Below the pieces are notes generated by a model. The model saw only the letters and a list, made by a program, of their open reading frames with translations. It ran no database searches and had not been told where the DNA came from. Shown here in pieces: positions 31,501-42,478 of a DNA stretch of 64,000 nucleotides. The DNA is from Apostichopus japonicus (taxonomy: Eukaryota; Echinodermata; Holothuroidea; Aspidochirotida; Stichopodidae). Numbering within the stretch: the first letter of the stretch is position 1; each line of letters opens with the position of its first letter. Where the stretch lies: NCBI RefSeq assembly GCF_037975245.1, contig NC_092576.1, positions 1,917,501-1,981,500 of the forward strand. Direction: 5' to 3'. Position numbers and translations under genes: made by a program.

Positions 31501-34500
31501 CATGACTTCTGGTGCAATTTCCATTTATATAAAAAAGTAACACATTGAGTCTTCAGTTTAAACTAAATCAATCCATTCATGGTAGAAGGAGTGTGGTTAT
31601 CAGCAGCTTAGTGAAAGCTGAATGCATAACAAGGCTTTGAGACAAATCTAGTGGCTTACTTTGATGACTGTGGTACCACCATGTCCGAGAGAGTTTCATA
31701 TTTGTTGTTCCAATCATCTTCACAGGATCTGAAAGAAAACAATCAACATAAACTTAGGCTAATTTGATAGAGAATAGTTCTAAATAACCTCATTCCTACA
31801 GTCTTTTTCAAAGAAATCTCTTTTGATTGAAATGGACTACCTTTTGTGTTATCATGTGTACAAACTTTCAAGGCTTGACCTCTGCTGACCACAAATGACC
31901 ATTGAACTTTAAAGAAATGAATAGGGTTCTCTTTTTCAATAAGACGAATTCACATACCAAGTATGAAGTTAATCCAACATCCACTGTTTGTCGAATACAC
32001 TTACACACCCACACATGCCATTGATTGCATAGATTCCTTCTGCTTCCAGCAAGGAATCAAAAATATATTTTCTGCCAAAAAAGAAAAGAATTAAAACAAA
32101 CTAATTCACACCAAATAAAAAGGGACCACAAAAGAGCTAGAACCAGGGTTAACTTCAACCCGGTCCTCTTGGCATAAAGAGGAAATAACCATAGAGGGCA
32201 GGCTGCAGATAAATAAATCTGACTTTTCTGAAGACTTACTTCTGAACGACGACAAGCAGAGTGGTCAAGTATTCTGAGTTGGTGACGAAATGCTCCTTGT
32301 TAACCAATTCTCCTAAATTCCTGGTCAGCAAGCTACCACTGTTAAGTAAGGAGAATAAGAAACCAATCATGATTATCACCTAATCACATCATATCAAATA
32401 AGTACTATGGGTGAAAATTAAGACAAAGCAACGGGGGACCCACGTAGAATATTCATTCAATTCTCAAGAAACTTCTGGTTTATAGCAAGATTACCACTGT
32501 GTAGAACAGAGAAGAGCAACCAAATGTCAAATTATTATTTCATTAGCACAGTACAAATTTATAATGCAGCAAAACAGGTACTAATGTTGAAAACCAGGTT
32601 ACCATCAAAGTTTAGATCATGTGTAACTCTCACTCTACAGAAGGGAAGGAACCAACCATGGAGGGTCATGTGACGTAATCCTAGGCGCTACTAACATATT
32701 ATCTAACCCTTTATCAGTTTAAAGAGATAAGCCTTTCCAAAGACGACAGAACGCCACTATATACTGTGTACTTACACTGATTTCCTCTCTAGAGTTTGGA
32801 GTGTTCCCTTGAGATTATTGTAGGAATGGGCTTTAGTCTTCAAATCTGCATCCACTTGAGAAACTTGCTGCAGATGTTTAAAAGGAAAAAAAAACCAAAC
32901 ATACAATGTGATGCATAGAAATTTATAGATAAATAATGGCCACCATGAATGAAAGCAGATAATACTAAGTATGTGACTTTATTTTTTCTACCATTGCAAC
33001 ATGATGACCATATATATGAGAAATTTGCATACCACAAATATTAGAGACCATTTTTCATGTAATTTTGATATCTGACATTAGGGCCGTTTTATTATCCCCT
33101 TAGTCTTAAATTAATGAATGTGTAACATTATGCTGAGTGAGTACATGTAAGGATAGGATGTGTTAACATTCACTGAGACATCATTCTGAAATATCCGTTT
33201 ATTAAGTGAACTATTGAAACCTTACCACATATTACACTTTAGTGCTAACCCTAACACACTGCTATATATCAGAGTGACTGTCTTCTAAGTTACTTTCTTT
33301 GCTAATTATTGCTTTTAGATTTGAATAACTGTTCAACAGCTTATTTAATTTGCTACCAATTGCTGCTATATAGTCTTAGTGACTATTTTCTAGTTAACTT
33401 TGTCTTTTAAAGATTTCTTCTACACTTTCTGAATGACCATCTTCTTGTTAACTTAATTTGCTAATAACATTTTGTTATATTTTCTGTGTGACTATTTTCT
33501 AGCTTACTTAATTTGCTAATGATTTCTGCTATATTTCTGCGTGACTATTTTCTAGCTTACTTACTTTGCTAATTATTTCTGCTATATTTTTGAGAGGTTG
33601 TTTAATCGGGTATTTGGCTAAATCCCACTGGAACCTCGTCATATAGGATGTCAAATCAGCTGAAGAATGAAAAAGAAAGATATAAGACTGAATTATTAAC
33701 AACTCATGTCTTCAAATGAACAATGTTTCTTCAATGCCATAACTCAGGACCAAATGAAGATCAAAAATTGTATAATTGTTGTTAAATATGATTTGAAGAG
33801 TATATAAAAAAGTTGGCAACTATACATGATAATTTTTAAAATGATAGGTGTCATCATTGTGGGCACAACTAAAGTTATCAAGCACTATCAAGATACATTC
33901 ATTAAATAGTAAGCCTCTGTATGTAGCAGTGGGTACTGATTTTGAAGCTAAATTCAGTAAATTGCTATTCAGTCACAATTAATTAACTTACTTCCATTAG
34001 CAAGGAGATTTCCAGCAAGTTTTTCGCCATGGTCTTCTAAAACTTCACCAAGATACTGCGAGAGCTTGTGTGTGACACTAGAAAGAAACAAGTAGAAAGA
34101 TTGCATTAATGTTTTAAGTTGTTAACATTCTACCAATGACTTCACAAAGATACTTCGAAAGCCAGTGCTTGACACTGCAAATAAACACACTAATAGTGAG
34201 TTCTAAACAACAGGCCCAACAAATGTATCAAGGGTCCATTGGTAGCCATTCATACACTAGAAGGAGATTTACAAATAGTGAGTATACAAACTCAGGCTCA
34301 ACAGATGTATCAGGGGCCTGTTGGGAGTCGATCATAACATTTGAAAGGGATTTACAAATGGTACTTGCAACAACAGGCCCAACAGATGTACAGTATCAGG
34401 GGCCCATTGGGAGCCATTCATAACACTAGAAAGAGATTTACAAATGGTGAGCTTGCAACTTAGGCCCAACAGATAGCAGGGAAATAATGTGTAACACTGG

Positions 34501-35045
34501 AACAGTTTCAAACTCAGGCCCAACAGATATTGAGGGATGGTAGGGGGAGGGGGGGGGAAGGGGTGTTTGTGCCACTGGAGAGGATCAAATTATTGATGAA
34601 TTTCTGTTCATCAGCATCACAATATTGAAACGTTTCAGCAATTACATCAGTGACAAAAAGAATGCTATTTCAGGAATCCTGACAAAAGGTTTTAAAGGTA
34701 ACTAAGTGGACACTCAGTAAACGTGAAACTTGTCTTTACCTGAGATGAATACAAACTAAGTCATCTCATATATTTATTACTAATTAGCAGTACTGACAAA
34801 AGATAATTCAGGAGAAATTAATTTTCAACTCACTTTTCTACATAGCCGTCTAACTTTCCCAGCTCATCAGAGAGACCCACCAGTATATCCAGGGTACCAA
34901 CCTTCAGGTCTGGTAATGAAAATTTACTATTATGTGAGAGAGCTTGACCCCTGGCCACCGTGCATTGATTTAAACGTTCCCATGTTTGCTGGGTGGTCTT
35001 CTCTCCTGGTGCGGATATGAGCCAAAATTCAGTAGAAGCTGTCAT
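28524..35045 (-). CDS. ATP6V1C: V-type H+-ATPase subunit C, complete, 11 coding exons
   Basis: Exons in coding order: 34834-35045, 33992-34077, 33565-33659, 32776-32867, 32240-32338, 31660-31728, 31160-31252, 30310-30403, 29546-29643, 29149-29281, 28524-28616. They total 1164 nt, or 387 aa plus stop, against 382 aa in human ATP6V1C1; all phases agree. Diagnostic blocks are [13 protein letters not shown] at the N terminus, [88 protein letters not shown] and [14 protein letters not shown] at the C terminus. Subunit C is the elongated V1 subunit that joins peripheral stators to the membrane sector; its release accompanies reversible V1/Vo disassembly (family knowledge). The ATG follows a CTCTCTCAG acceptor, so a non-coding exon probably precedes it; a donor at 36292 (GAG|GTACGA) fits. 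Invertebrates usually have one C gene, so I do not choose C1 or C2. Confidence 0.96.
30015..30309. repeat. 39-bp minisatellite abutting an ATP6V1C donor
   Basis: About seven copies of a unit with GCAGTATTCATACACTGATAA and GGAAGTAATCCTTA. Because 39 is divisible by three, the minus strand shows an open frame repeating [13 protein letters not shown]; this is not a gene. The array starts immediately after the donor of exon 30310-30403, and the unit's GTAATCCTTA end resembles that donor flank. Confidence 0.9.
30935..31145. repeat. 40-bp AT-rich tandem array, ATP6V1C intron
   Basis: About five copies of TTTAATTTGAATGTCTTGCATATTCATT-like units, split here as TTTAATTTGAATG plus TCTTGCATATTCATT. It ends about 15 bp from the donor of exon 31160-31252. 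Confidence 0.75.
33280..33600. repeat. 55-bp tandem array copying an ATP6V1C exon end
   Basis: Five to six copies of a unit whose minus strand reads as the end of exon 33565-33659 (ATATAGCAGAAATAATTAGC) followed by intron. The true donor is GTAAGT at 33564. In the copies the GT is changed (for example TTAAGT), so they look unable to splice. Confidence 0.8.
34134..34525. repeat. 87-bp tandem array and a decayed copy of an exon start, ATP6V1C intron 1
   Basis: 34134-34185 is about 80% identical to 34041-34092, which holds the start of exon 33992-34077 and its acceptor. It continues into about four copies of a unit with CAGGCCCAACAGATGTATCA, GGGGCCCATTGGGAGCCATT and ACACTAGAAAGAGATTTAC. The last block derives from the acceptor flank. 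Confidence 0.8.
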
Positions 35046-36345
35046 CTGAGAGAGTTAAAACGATTTGACAATTTTTTTAAAATTTCTTCAACAATTTTAT
35101 GTTTACGAGTCCATCGTGATACACTAAAGCTTTTTACTCTCAATTATATTTTTGCTCTAACGATGCCAGACATTCAAAATATAAAATGTTATGATGTCAC
35201 AACGTCTTCAGTAAGGGAAAATGCTTTGAAGATGGCATTATGTGACCATTTATATGATGTTGCCATGTTATATCAGGCAACTTTGTGATTTCATAGATGA
35301 TTTGATGATATCTCTTCAAAATGAAATAGGCCCCTAGAATTTAAGCTTGTATTTTAGAAGGTCTTTGAGTCAAAATGCTATTCAAGAAGAAAACACTAAT
35401 CACATATAGGCCTAAATGCATTTCACTTTACTGTAAAATTTCAGTTAATGGGTGTTCTTCAAGACAGAGCTCCACAGTACAAAATCGACATGAACGCCTT
35501 ACATTTTTATGGCCTAGAAAAAAGTTGCAATAAGATGGGCTATTACATAACATGCCAAATTAACATAAAAAAGTTACTTAACTTGCAATGTAACAACATA
35601 GCCTTCCTACACACCATTAGAATACTTTGGCCTTTTATTGGCCCAAATGATGCACATGCCACAGATATGGTTATTAGGCTTGACATAGGTCTAACTCAAA
35701 GTCTAACTTAGGACTTACCTAGCCTAATCAAACATAGGCCTAGGCTAGGCCTAATTTAGTTTTGTTAATGTTTCATCCTCCCCTAGGTCAATATTGTTAA
35801 CATTAGTACTAGCTATCTTAAGTACTAACAAACGCGTATGGACAAAAGAGTAACATTACATGTATGGTGCAGACAAGCTATTGCTAATGCTAGCCTAGCT
35901 TCGACCTACACAGTAACCTACAAATACATAGGCCTAGCCAAGTTCGACCTTACGTTACTGTGTGCTATTCGAACCGTGTGGAATCTTGGGTCGGTCAACA
36001 CAAGTGTGGCTCAGAAAATTAAACACCCTAACTGCACGACAGTAAGAGAAAGTTATCTTATTACTGTGTATTTTAATATGAAGTCTTTTGCACTGTATTT
36101 GTGTGCTCGCTATGTATTGTGACAATTCAAAGTGTAGCCTATATTATTCGATAGACCTCTCGCTCATGTGACCTGATGATCGAAATGAAAACAAGATTAC
36201 ACATAACAAATCTAGCACCATCAGTGTGCAAGGGTCAAATCAATATCAGTCGTTCTTATAAAGAAGTAACAAGTAATTACTTAAATCGTACCTCAATGGG
36301 TCTAGTTTGAAACAGCTTTCTCCAACATGGCTAAAAGTAACAATA
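35046..36345 (-). other. ATP6V1C 5' intron and probable non-coding first exon
   Basis: The coding exon is preceded by an acceptor-like CTCTCTCAG. A minus-strand donor GAG|GTACGA at 36291-36292 would end a short leader exon (about 36292-36340). An AUG in that leader is followed by a stop after eight codons, so it would be non-coding or hold a very short upstream frame. Plus-strand frames in this intron show no family motif. Confidence 0.5.
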
Positions 36346-36545
36346 TTCTAGAAATTTTTAGCGGTATGGGAGAAAGTTTTGAACACAAATTTCTATAATT
36401 GTATTCATTCTGTGAGACATCAAATCTACGGCAGGGAATTTCCCTATCCCGTGTACTTACTCATACACGCAATCCGTAGCGTAAAGGATTCCCATTGCAT
36501 TTTAGTGTGATGTTTACAGACTTCGCTAGCTTACTGTTATTTTTT
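36346..36545. promoter_or_regulatory. possible bidirectional promoter, ATP6V1C / SNRNP35
   Basis: Two housekeeping genes diverge from this roughly 200-bp gap, if the leader exon of ATP6V1C is near 36340 and that of SNRNP35 near 36550. No TATA box is evident. The exact starts are inferred, not seen. Confidence 0.35.
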
Positions 36546-37905
36546 GTACCAGGGTAACAATAACAGATCATTGTTCGCGTCTAGTCTCGCAGAACTGCAC
36601 ACGGTCGATCCTACAAGTGGGTTATTTCACCAGAAGATCGGATGCAAGCTTCCACAAGAACTAGCCCTACATATGTCCAGCGCAAGAAAGGCCAATACTG
36701 GCAATAGTAAGAAGTCATTGTTAGTAGGCTACAGTTGTTACATATTCATATCGTAAGATAGGGAGGCATATCATTTATGTACATGTAGGCCTATATTTTT
36801 TATTCTTCTTAACTTAAATGAGTAGGCTATAATCCCACGCACTAGAGTTTGTTCAGTAGCCTATCACAGTAGCTTAGGTTCATGCCTTGGCTTAGATTTA
36901 GACTCTTTTTTAGAGTAAATGTCAAGTCTGCATGAAGGATGATAATTTTCCCTGATCTTGGGTTAAAGCCTATCAAATGCTTACTGCATTCTCTCAAGTC
37001 TAGGGCATATGCCTATATTATAAGCATGACTTAAAAGGTACAGTAGCCTAATTAGGCCTACTGTACAGGTACTGTATATAGCATATTTGTTATTGGAAGC
37101 TGTTATCAGATAAAATCACAAACTTTACATTCTAGGATTAAAAGATGAAGAAATCATCATTCTAATGTTTGGACATGACTGAAGGGAATGGTTGATGACA
37201 TTAATCTTTCACCTAAATCCCTCACCTCTGTTTCATGAGCTTGGGTTTATAGTTAGACCACAACTATGGTGTACACCCCCCCCCCCCCCGCCCCCATGTA
37301 ACCCCACACAACAAATCATGAGTATAGTAACTAGCACAACCTTGTGTTTATAGCTACTAACATAGTATCAAACCTAACCTTACCTAATTTATGGTCTAAA
37401 TATGCCTCAGAAAGCATCATTTGACTTCTAAACAATTAAATTTCTTTCTGAGGGAGGACCTCCACAACTCCTTTATACATCGTCGAATCCCCTCGGTCCA
37501 TTCTATAAAGGTTCCTCTCACTATACTTAAATCAGTCAGGGGAAATTTGGAATTCCCCCGCTCGCCAGCTTTGAAATCCCATGGAGCTACAGCTGGGAAT
37601 TTGTGTGTTCTATCCAGTGCATCACTCTGATATCTGGTGACCTAAACTGAGTATGCTGCATTCTGAGTCATTAATGAATTTGATGCTACTGTATATACAG
37701 TTGCTTCTATTTGCATCTTTAGACTGCCCCCGTAATATTAACTTCACTACCAGAAAAGACTCTATATACTCTATAGCTGTGGTCTTTGTTTCAGAAAATT
37801 AGAACATACACTGACTCCCTTAAGTACAAAAAAGTAGTATAAAAACACATTTTCATACAATGTATTTCATTTGTCATCAGTTGCAGCTGAAAGAGATTTT
37901 TCACA
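36546..37905 (+). other. SNRNP35 5' leader exon (possible) and first intron
   Basis: 36546-36707 is less AT-rich than its flanks and ends at AATA|GTAAGA, so it may be the non-coding first exon. An acceptor TTGTCATCAG just before 37881 would join it to the exon carrying the start codon. The 70-codon frame at 36544-36756 has no recognised similarity. A C-run lies at about 37276-37289. Confidence 0.35.
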
Positions 37906-40900
37906 ATGACTCAAGGAAGTTGGTCTCGTTATTTGAAAGTCTACGACCCACTGAAGGCAGGCAGCATAGATGGAACGGACACTAGACCACACGACAGAGG
38001 CATCGAGAGGGCGATAGAGGTGAGGTTGTATACATGTATGTATGTATTTTAGATCCTCCTGCAAGCAGGAACTCGTGAAGAAGCCATCATTGGCTTATCA
38101 AAGCCGCACGCTGACCGAAGTCAGTCTCTTAGATTTATATTTTAAAATCCATGATTATTAATTGTCAATTGTCAACAACTCTGTAACTGGAAGACATACA
38201 TTAATCTTGGGTTGACTCGAACTCGGGACCTTATGATTGAAAGGCACCGTAGTTAACCACTGAGCTAACAATCCTAACACTGAGCTAACATTCAAGGTTG
38301 AAAGCCATTTCAATCTATTGAAATCATTCAAGGGAATGTAACTATTGTTACTACGAAAACCATGGATATGAGTTTAGACATGCAGCTGTAATTATATCAC
38401 TTGCTTGAACTCACATATAAACCTGAAATTGATTTCAAGCGATACATGAAAATCATCAGGTATTACGCCATAATTGTCAACATTTATCAACGATCTAGAT
38501 TCCTGCATGCTCTGGCCCTCCTAAAATATTTCAGTGGCCAAGAATATTTACTTGTGAAGCAGTTTTGAATTCTCTAAGCGTTCTCTTATAAAATACTACA
38601 TGTTTCCTGTGTCCAAAAGCTGTCATATATATCTTTGCGCTTGTATAGCAATTTGCTCATTTTGGGATGCAACACGGGATCAATAATTCCCTGGATTGTG
38701 CTTTAGAAGAGCCTTTCCTGTGCTTAACAAATCTGCATATTTATTGTGAAGTGCATTTAGTATCCTCAGTGTTTTCATCAAACATATCGACAGTTGAAAT
38801 CCCATCAAAATGAAACAGAAAAAAAAAAGATCTTTCCATGATATTGCTCTGCTTTAATCTGTCTTTTCTTTTGCTTCTTTTAAAAAGCTCTTTTTCCAGA
38901 TTTGTTGGTTAAAATATAGTTTTGCATTATTTTTCATTGGTTCTTTACTATTTTACATATTTTACTTTCCAGTCTGTTTATGTTCCTGACAAGAATCTAC
39001 AAAGCGATCCTATGAAGACGCTCTTTGTGGGGAGACTTAATCCAGAAACAACAGAGGAGACCCTGCGTAAGGTAAAGTATCAACATCCTGTCATTGGATG
39101 GAAAAGGAAAATTTTGTATCATTTTCAACTTTTTTTAATTTATTACCAAGTGTCCAAAATCAAGAATATAAATCCAAACAGTGTTGCTTGAACTCTGTTT
39201 AATTTAATCATAAAGAAAAAAATTAAAGCACCATTCATGTTTCGATAAAACTCTTGAGATGGACTGAGCCTGATGAGATGGGTGGTCAGGGTCTATACAG
39301 CTCCGATTGACCCGGGGTCAGTTTGCTGGGCGGGGGGAGCTGATTTTGACGAAACCTACAAACTTGGCACAATTTTCCGTTTGGTATTGATTAAACCTGG
39401 TTTATGTCTTTACTCATATACTGATTTCTTCTTTGTGATGTCTGGTTATTTTTCTGTTTAGGATACCTCCCTATTTTTCCGCAGGCTTTTTCAAAATATG
39501 GTGAAATAAAATCCTTGAATCTGATCAGAGATATCATCACTGGATTTTCCAAACAGTATGCATTCATCGAATTTGATTTGCACGGAGATGCGGACGAAGC
39601 CTGTCAAGAGATGCATGGCAATTACCTTGACAACCACAATATATTCGTCGACTGGGAGTGTGGGAGGGTTTTCCCAAAATGGCTGCCGAGACGTTTAGGT
39701 GAGTTCGGTTGATTTTCCCATTGCGGTATCTGTAGGTAGCTATGAAATTACTCACATTACCACAGTGGAGATCGGGCAATGCAATTAATTTTAAAAGCTT
39801 CTTAATTCAATAGTTACCGTAGTGATGACCCATTCCGACAATGTCAATTGTTTGCATTTTTCAAATTTTCACAACATTTGTATGAGAAAGAAGGTTGAGA
39901 AAGGTCAAACTTGCCAAGTACACAGTATTTAGTGTTTTTTTTTTCTCACTTTTTTGTTCTGTCCACCCGCAGGTCATTATAATAATAATTCTTACACTTT
40001 TCAAAGCAACCATAAACATGAAGCCTAAACCTAGCACTCTTATGTGTCCATCTAGGTTTTACTGGTCTTGTTTTTTTTTGTTTTTTCGTTAAAGCTCGGA
40101 GAGCGGTTCCCAGCAAATTTACCAATCCTATTGGCTTTTACTCAAAATAAGATTGCAATTTCTAAAAATTCCTAGAAATTTGATTTAAGACTATTAAAGC
40201 TGTTAAATTGAAGAGAAAGAACTACTTTACTTTCAAAATGTTTCATATAATGTTGTTTTTATAATTTTATCTTATTCTCATCAGGGGGAGGACTTGGAGG
40301 CAGGAAGGAATCTGGACAGTTAAGATTCGGAGGGAAAGATCGACCGTTTAAGAAACCTTTCATATTAAGTAATACTGGTCAGGGTGCTGGTAGAGGCAGA
40401 GAAGAGATACGTGGATTTGAAGAGAAGGCCCAAAGGGGGGACGGTAGGGGTAGAGATGTCAAGGAGATGGATAGGGGATACAACAGAGACAAGGGATACC
40501 GTAGTACTAGGAAAGAAGGAAGCTATGAACCTGAATACAGGGAGAGAAGGGGCGATAGAAGCAGGGACAGACAGAGGGACGGGTACAGGGAGAGAAGCCA
40601 GGAGAAGGAGACTGACAGGTACAAGAGGCGTGATAGGGGCAGGGATAAGTATGAGGATAGGGATGGTTACCATGACGACAGGGGTAGTTACAGACGAGAC
40701 GATAAAGAGAGATACAGAGATAGAAGAAGAGATAGGAAAGAATCAGAGGAGAAAGTGAGTAAGAGGAGGAGGAGAGGTGACTCCGAGGAGAGGAAAGAGA
40801 GGCAAGATGGGAGGAATGAACGATCAGAGAGATATGGGCAGACGAGGAGGTTCACGGAAGAAAAGGTGGCGACCCGAGAAGGAAATGGATCGCCCGATAG

Positions 40901-41039
40901 AGACGATAGGAGGAAAAGACGGTTTATAGAGGGGAAACGAGAAGGGACATCAGAGTATTCTGAAAGATACACAGAGGGCGAGAAGAAGCCTTGGAGCAGG
41001 AGAAAATTCACTGAGACGAAAGGGGAAGAAGATCCATGA
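37906..41039 (+). CDS. SNRNP35: U11/U12 small nuclear ribonucleoprotein 35 kDa protein, complete, 4 coding exons
   Basis: Exons: 37906-38019, 38973-39071, 39485-39698, 40285-41039; 1182 nt, 393 aa plus stop, all phases consistent. The N terminus carries [13 protein letters not shown] and HDR, diagnostic of U11/U12-35K. One RRM spans about residues 50-130, with RNP2 LFVGRL at 55-60 and RNP1 KQYAFIEF at 94-101. Then come [19 protein letters not shown] and [13 protein letters not shown], matching the human protein after its RRM. The protein is the minor-spliceosome counterpart of U1-70K and helps U11 recognise U12-type donors (family knowledge). Two oddities: RNP1 has Gln where Gly is usual, and the charged Arg/Glu/Asp tail (about residues 170-393) is much longer than in human (246 aa in all). 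Confidence 0.95.
38029..38290 (-). mobile_element. tRNA-derived SINE, minus orientation, SNRNP35 intron 1
   Basis: Read on the minus strand, the head is tRNA-like: GTTAGCTCAGTGGTTAAC (A box) and GAGTTCGAGTC (B box). The body includes GGCTTCTTCACGAGTTCCTG, and the end is a (CATA)n tail, seen as GTATGTATGTAT on the plus strand. The tail and body match the SINE at 42228. The element begins about 10 bp after the exon 1 donor. Confidence 0.8.
40285..41039 (+). other. SNRNP35 terminal exon encoding the RE/RD tail
   Basis: This single exon codes for the conserved [21 protein letters not shown] segment and then about 220 residues dominated by Arg, Glu, Asp and Lys, with repeated RDR, RER and YRDR units. 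Purine-rich codons (AGG, GAG, AGA, GAC) create long open frames in other registers (for example 40384-40758 plus, 40688-41182 minus), which are shadows. Alternating basic/acidic tails of this kind mediate protein contacts in the spliceosome (family inference). Confidence 0.85.
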
Positions 41040-41340
41040 ATTGGAAGGTGCTGATTGGTTGTAAAGTAAGTAGGCCAACTACTTCGGTTGCCATGTGCAA
41101 CAGAGGTGGGTTGCCATATTTTATTGTATGCAAAAGAATTAAAGCAAAATAGAGAATTTGCAATCGGCCTGGTTAGGGGCATGGCAGGGGATGTTTATAT
41201 GTTTTCTCATACACATAGAAACAAGGCTTATATCAGGGTCATATCAGAAGGACACACTGCTGTTTCTCTATTCACATATAGAACTGGTATATATACATGT
41301 ATTGGTTGTGTCATAATAATGTTGACAAGTTTGGGTCCTA
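41040..41340 (+). other. SNRNP35 3' UTR
   Basis: No coding exon is seen after the stop. AATAAA at 41348-41353 lies at the border with the SINE and could serve as the polyadenylation signal; another at 41924-41929 would place the whole SINE in the 3' UTR. Confidence 0.45.
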
Positions 41341-41745
41341 TCAATCTAATAAATAATAATAATAATAATACGCAGTTCTTATAAAGCGCAAATACACACT
41401 TAAGTCTCAATGCGCTGATTATTAACCCCTGGTCATTGGTAACTTGTCACACCCACACACCAAAGTGTGCACAATTCAATCAATCTCTCCTGGGGCACCA
41501 CAGTGCACCACAACCACGTGTCCCCCGGGGGACATCCCATAGGGTGCAGCCACAAACCGGCGCACGCAACTATATTTACAAGTTACCTCGCAGGTCCCCA
41601 TTTATACACCTGGGTGAAGAGAGGCAATGGAGATAAAGCGCCTTGCCCAAGGACACAACGCAATGATCTGGCCAGGGCTCGAACCTGTAATCCTTAGATC
41701 ACAAGTCCACTGCCTTAACCACTTGACCACAACGCCCTCCAAATA
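41341..41745 (-). mobile_element. tRNA-derived SINE, about 400 bp, minus orientation, with (ATT)n tail
   Basis: On the minus strand the head starts GGAGGGCGTTG and has a good polymerase III A box TGGTCAAGTGG (41719-41729) and B box GGTTCGAGCCC (41675-41685). The body contains CTTGGGCAAGGCGCTTTATC, and the 3' end is an ATT repeat (AAT repeat at 41353-41370 on the plus strand). A 5'-truncated relative in the other orientation lies at 49535-49785. Confidence 0.85.
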
Positions 41746-42227
41746 GGGCCATGTTGTAGTGTTATAATGTAATGTGTTATGATAGTTGTGCTCCTACCAG
41801 ATATCCTTGCATCTAACATGTATCTGTGATTGTATTTTGAGAGAATAACCCTTGCGAGGAAGTTTTCAGATTAGTCAACAATGAAAGATGCATATCTTTG
41901 GGGTAATTAGACAAAACTTATAAAATAAATTATTAGGACAAAAACAATCATGTGAGGTGACCATCCCAACCGCTGTGCTCCAAGAAGTTCATTTGTCGCA
42001 TATTTCAGTCAGTCATATTCCATTAAAACTAGGTTTACCCCACCCCCCTTCCCCCAAACCCCCCCCCCAAAAAAATAAGAATATGAACATCAACAATGTA
42101 CAACTTTGTTGCTGCAAAAACTAGATATATTTTATTCTAAACAAACTTTACAAACTGTTGTATCAAACATAATTTGTCGTTATTACAAATAATTACAAAT
42201 AATTACAAATAATATTACAAATAATAA
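41746..42227. other. intergenic, no gene seen
   Basis: AT-rich sequence between two SINEs, with C runs near 42045 and a short ATTACAAATA repeat at 42180-42225. AATAAA at 41924-41929 may end SNRNP35. Confidence 0.4.
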
Positions 42228-42478
42228 AGGCGGAGTGTATAGCCTAGTGGTTAACGCCGGCGTCTCCCAGTCATGAGATCCCCGGTTCGATTCCCTGCCG
42301 ACAGCAATGTGTGTCGTCTGGCAAGGGTGTTGTTCAATAACAACTTCCCGACATGGACGTTAAATGGATGTGTGCCGAGAGATTGGCTACGGTCAGCTTG
42401 CGAGTCTATAAGCCTCCATGGCTTCTTTCGCGAGTTCCTGCTTGCGGGAAGATCACTATACATACATACATACATAAT
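42228..42478 (+). mobile_element. tRNA-derived SINE, about 250 bp, with (CATA)n tail
   Basis: The head has A box TAGCCTAGTGG (42240-42250) and B box GGTTCGATTCC (42284-42294) spaced as in a tRNA, then a body with GGCTTCTTTCGCGAGTTCCTG (split GGCTTCTTTCG / CGAGTTCCTG), ending in CATACATACATACAT. The same family as the minus-strand copy at 38029-38290. Confidence 0.85.

Noticed and set aside
36544-36756. 70-codon plus frame before SNRNP35 as an N-terminal extension
   Set aside because: It does not resemble the family, whose conserved N terminus begins in the exon at 37906; it is more likely 5' UTR.
40384-41182. Long frames on both strands over the last SNRNP35 exon
   Set aside because: They are shadows produced by the purine-rich RE/RD coding sequence; only one frame continues the RRM protein.
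42228-42300. Possible tRNA gene (A and B boxes present)
   Set aside because: The stem pairings are not complete and it continues into a SINE body with a CATA tail shared with another copy; it is a tRNA-derived SINE head.
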